Assembly (NCBI RefSeq): GCF_001687365.1
Contig: NZ_LGLV01000006.1
Location: forward strand, 124,001-188,000
DNA length: 64,000 nt
Direction: 5' to 3'
Origin: Pararhizobium polonicum
GTDB lineage: Bacteria > Pseudomonadota > Alphaproteobacteria > Rhizobiales > Rhizobiaceae
The notes under the pieces: generated by a model
What the model saw: the letters and a program-made list of their open reading frames with translations, nothing else
What the model was told of the DNA's origin: nothing
Database searches by the model: none
Shown here: positions 63,435 through 64,000 of the stretch, piece after piece
Position numbering within the stretch: the first letter of the stretch is position 1
Layout of the letters: each line of letters begins with the position of its first letter
Program-made: the position numbers and the translations under genes

Positions 63435-64000
63435 ATGAAGATCACACTTTCCGGGTGCGTGCTGGCTGTCGCGATGAATGTCGCGGCGTTCGGTGCGGCA
63501 AATGCCGCCGACTGCAAGGTCGGCATCGCCATGTATACGCTTGGAGCACCCTATTTTGCCGCACAGGTTGCTGCTGCTGAGGACCAGGCCAAGAAAGCCG
63601 GTTGCGAGGTCACCAGTGCCGACGGCCAGAACGATATGGCAAAGCAGATCGCCGATGTGGAGGACATGGTTGCCAAGGGCGTCAATCTGCTGATCCTCAA
63701 TCCGCGCGATCCGGAAGGTCTGGTTGCCGCAGCCGACGCTGCAACCGCCGCGGGCGTCAAGGTGGTCGTGATGGATTCCTCAATCAGCACGAAGGCGAAC
63801 GTCATCAGCCAGGTTCGTTCGTCCAACGACCAGAACGGCTATCTCGTTGGCCAATGGCTTGCCAACAGCATGAAAGGCAAGCCGATGAAGATTATTCTGC
63901 TCTCGGGTGACAAGGGTAACGAGGTGGGCCGCGACCGGCGTCTCGGCGTGTTCAAGGGGCTGGTCGAAGGGCAGCTCGTGAATGATGGCAAGGTCAGTTT
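63435..64000 (+). CDS. Ribose-type ABC sugar-binding protein (partial)
   Basis: The N-terminal 188 residues of a CUT2 (RbsB-like, Peripla_BP_4) binding protein. Sec signal peptide MKITLSGCVLAVAMNVAAFG with cleavage near ANA. Then VGIAMYTLGAPYFAAQVAAA, QIADVEDMVAKGVNLLILNP, VVVMDSSISTKANVISQVRS and SNDQNGYLVGQWLANSM. The frame is open to the window end. AGGAGAAAACC precedes ATG 63435. It is divergent from the cupin isomerase operon, so permease and ATPase genes for that sugar should follow beyond the window. Confidence 0.9.
   Translation, partial: MKITLSGCVLAVAMNVAAFGAANAADCKVGIAMYTLGAPYFAAQVAAAEDQAKKAGCEVTSADGQNDMAKQIADVEDMVAKGVNLLILNPRDPEGLVAAADAATAAGVKVVVMDSSISTKANVISQVRSSNDQNGYLVGQWLANSMKGKPMKIILLSGDKGNEVGRDRRLGVFKGLVEGQLVNDGKVS

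Overview
The window looks like an accessory replicon, or an accessory part of the chromosome, of a Rhizobiaceae-type alphaproteobacterium (Rhizobium, Agrobacterium, Ensifer or Shinella-like). This is an inference. It rests on the high GC content, the density of ABC import operons each paired with a local regulator, an IS427-type insertion sequence, and a lactose-type operon whose gene content resembles Agrobacterium lacEFGZK. I see no rRNA, tRNA, CRISPR array, replication origin or core housekeeping block.

Layout. 1-1.1 kb: a 5'-truncated GMC oxidoreductase joined head-on to a broken DHA2-type MFS exporter. 1.2-5.6 kb: operon for a CapA-like protein, a PrpF isomerase, a PEP-mutase/isocitrate-lyase family enzyme and an MFS transporter, followed by a decayed IS427-type element (5596-6435) and an IS4-family transposase scrap. 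6.7-10.1 kb: four-repeat membrane protein, small exported protein and a divergent two-component system. 10.5-16.0 kb: minus-strand genes for a cytochrome P460-like protein, an aldo/keto reductase, an SDR, an alpha/beta hydrolase with a Cys at its nucleophile elbow, a DUF1330 protein and a LysR regulator; then a membrane-protein gene broken by one TGA.

16.7-35.3 kb is the most interesting part: a probable N-heterocycle catabolic island. It encodes a flavin reductase, a GntR regulator, an HpaB-family flavin monooxygenase, a NicX-family (2,5-dihydroxypyridine) ring-cleavage dioxygenase, a Pot-type importer in which the second permease and the ATPase are one polypeptide, two tandem binding proteins, a maleamate-amidase-like isochorismatase fold enzyme, a stand-alone FAD-synthetase domain, two amidase-signature enzymes, an AbrB-type membrane protein, a RidA protein, a gamma-glutamyltransferase homologue and a LysR regulator. 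It mixes the logic of the Nic (nicotinate) and Rut (pyrimidine) pathways but matches neither.

35.3-39.5 kb is a graveyard of IS481, IS3 and IS630 remnants with three broken host genes, surrounding one intact cytosine-deaminase-like amidohydrolase. 39.7-47.6 kb: ROK regulator and a GH42 beta-galactosidase/CUT1 ABC operon with a palindromic candidate operator. 48.0-58.5 kb: DeoR regulator, DeoC, ALDH16-type aldehyde dehydrogenase, FucU/RbsD mutarotase, PfkB kinase and an ABC importer, consistent with deoxyribose-type sugar use. 58.8-64.0 kb: RpiR regulator, UlaG-like metallohydrolase, 2-hydroxyacid dehydrogenase, shikimate-dehydrogenase-like enzyme and cupin phosphoglucose isomerase, divergent from a ribose-type binding protein that runs off the window.
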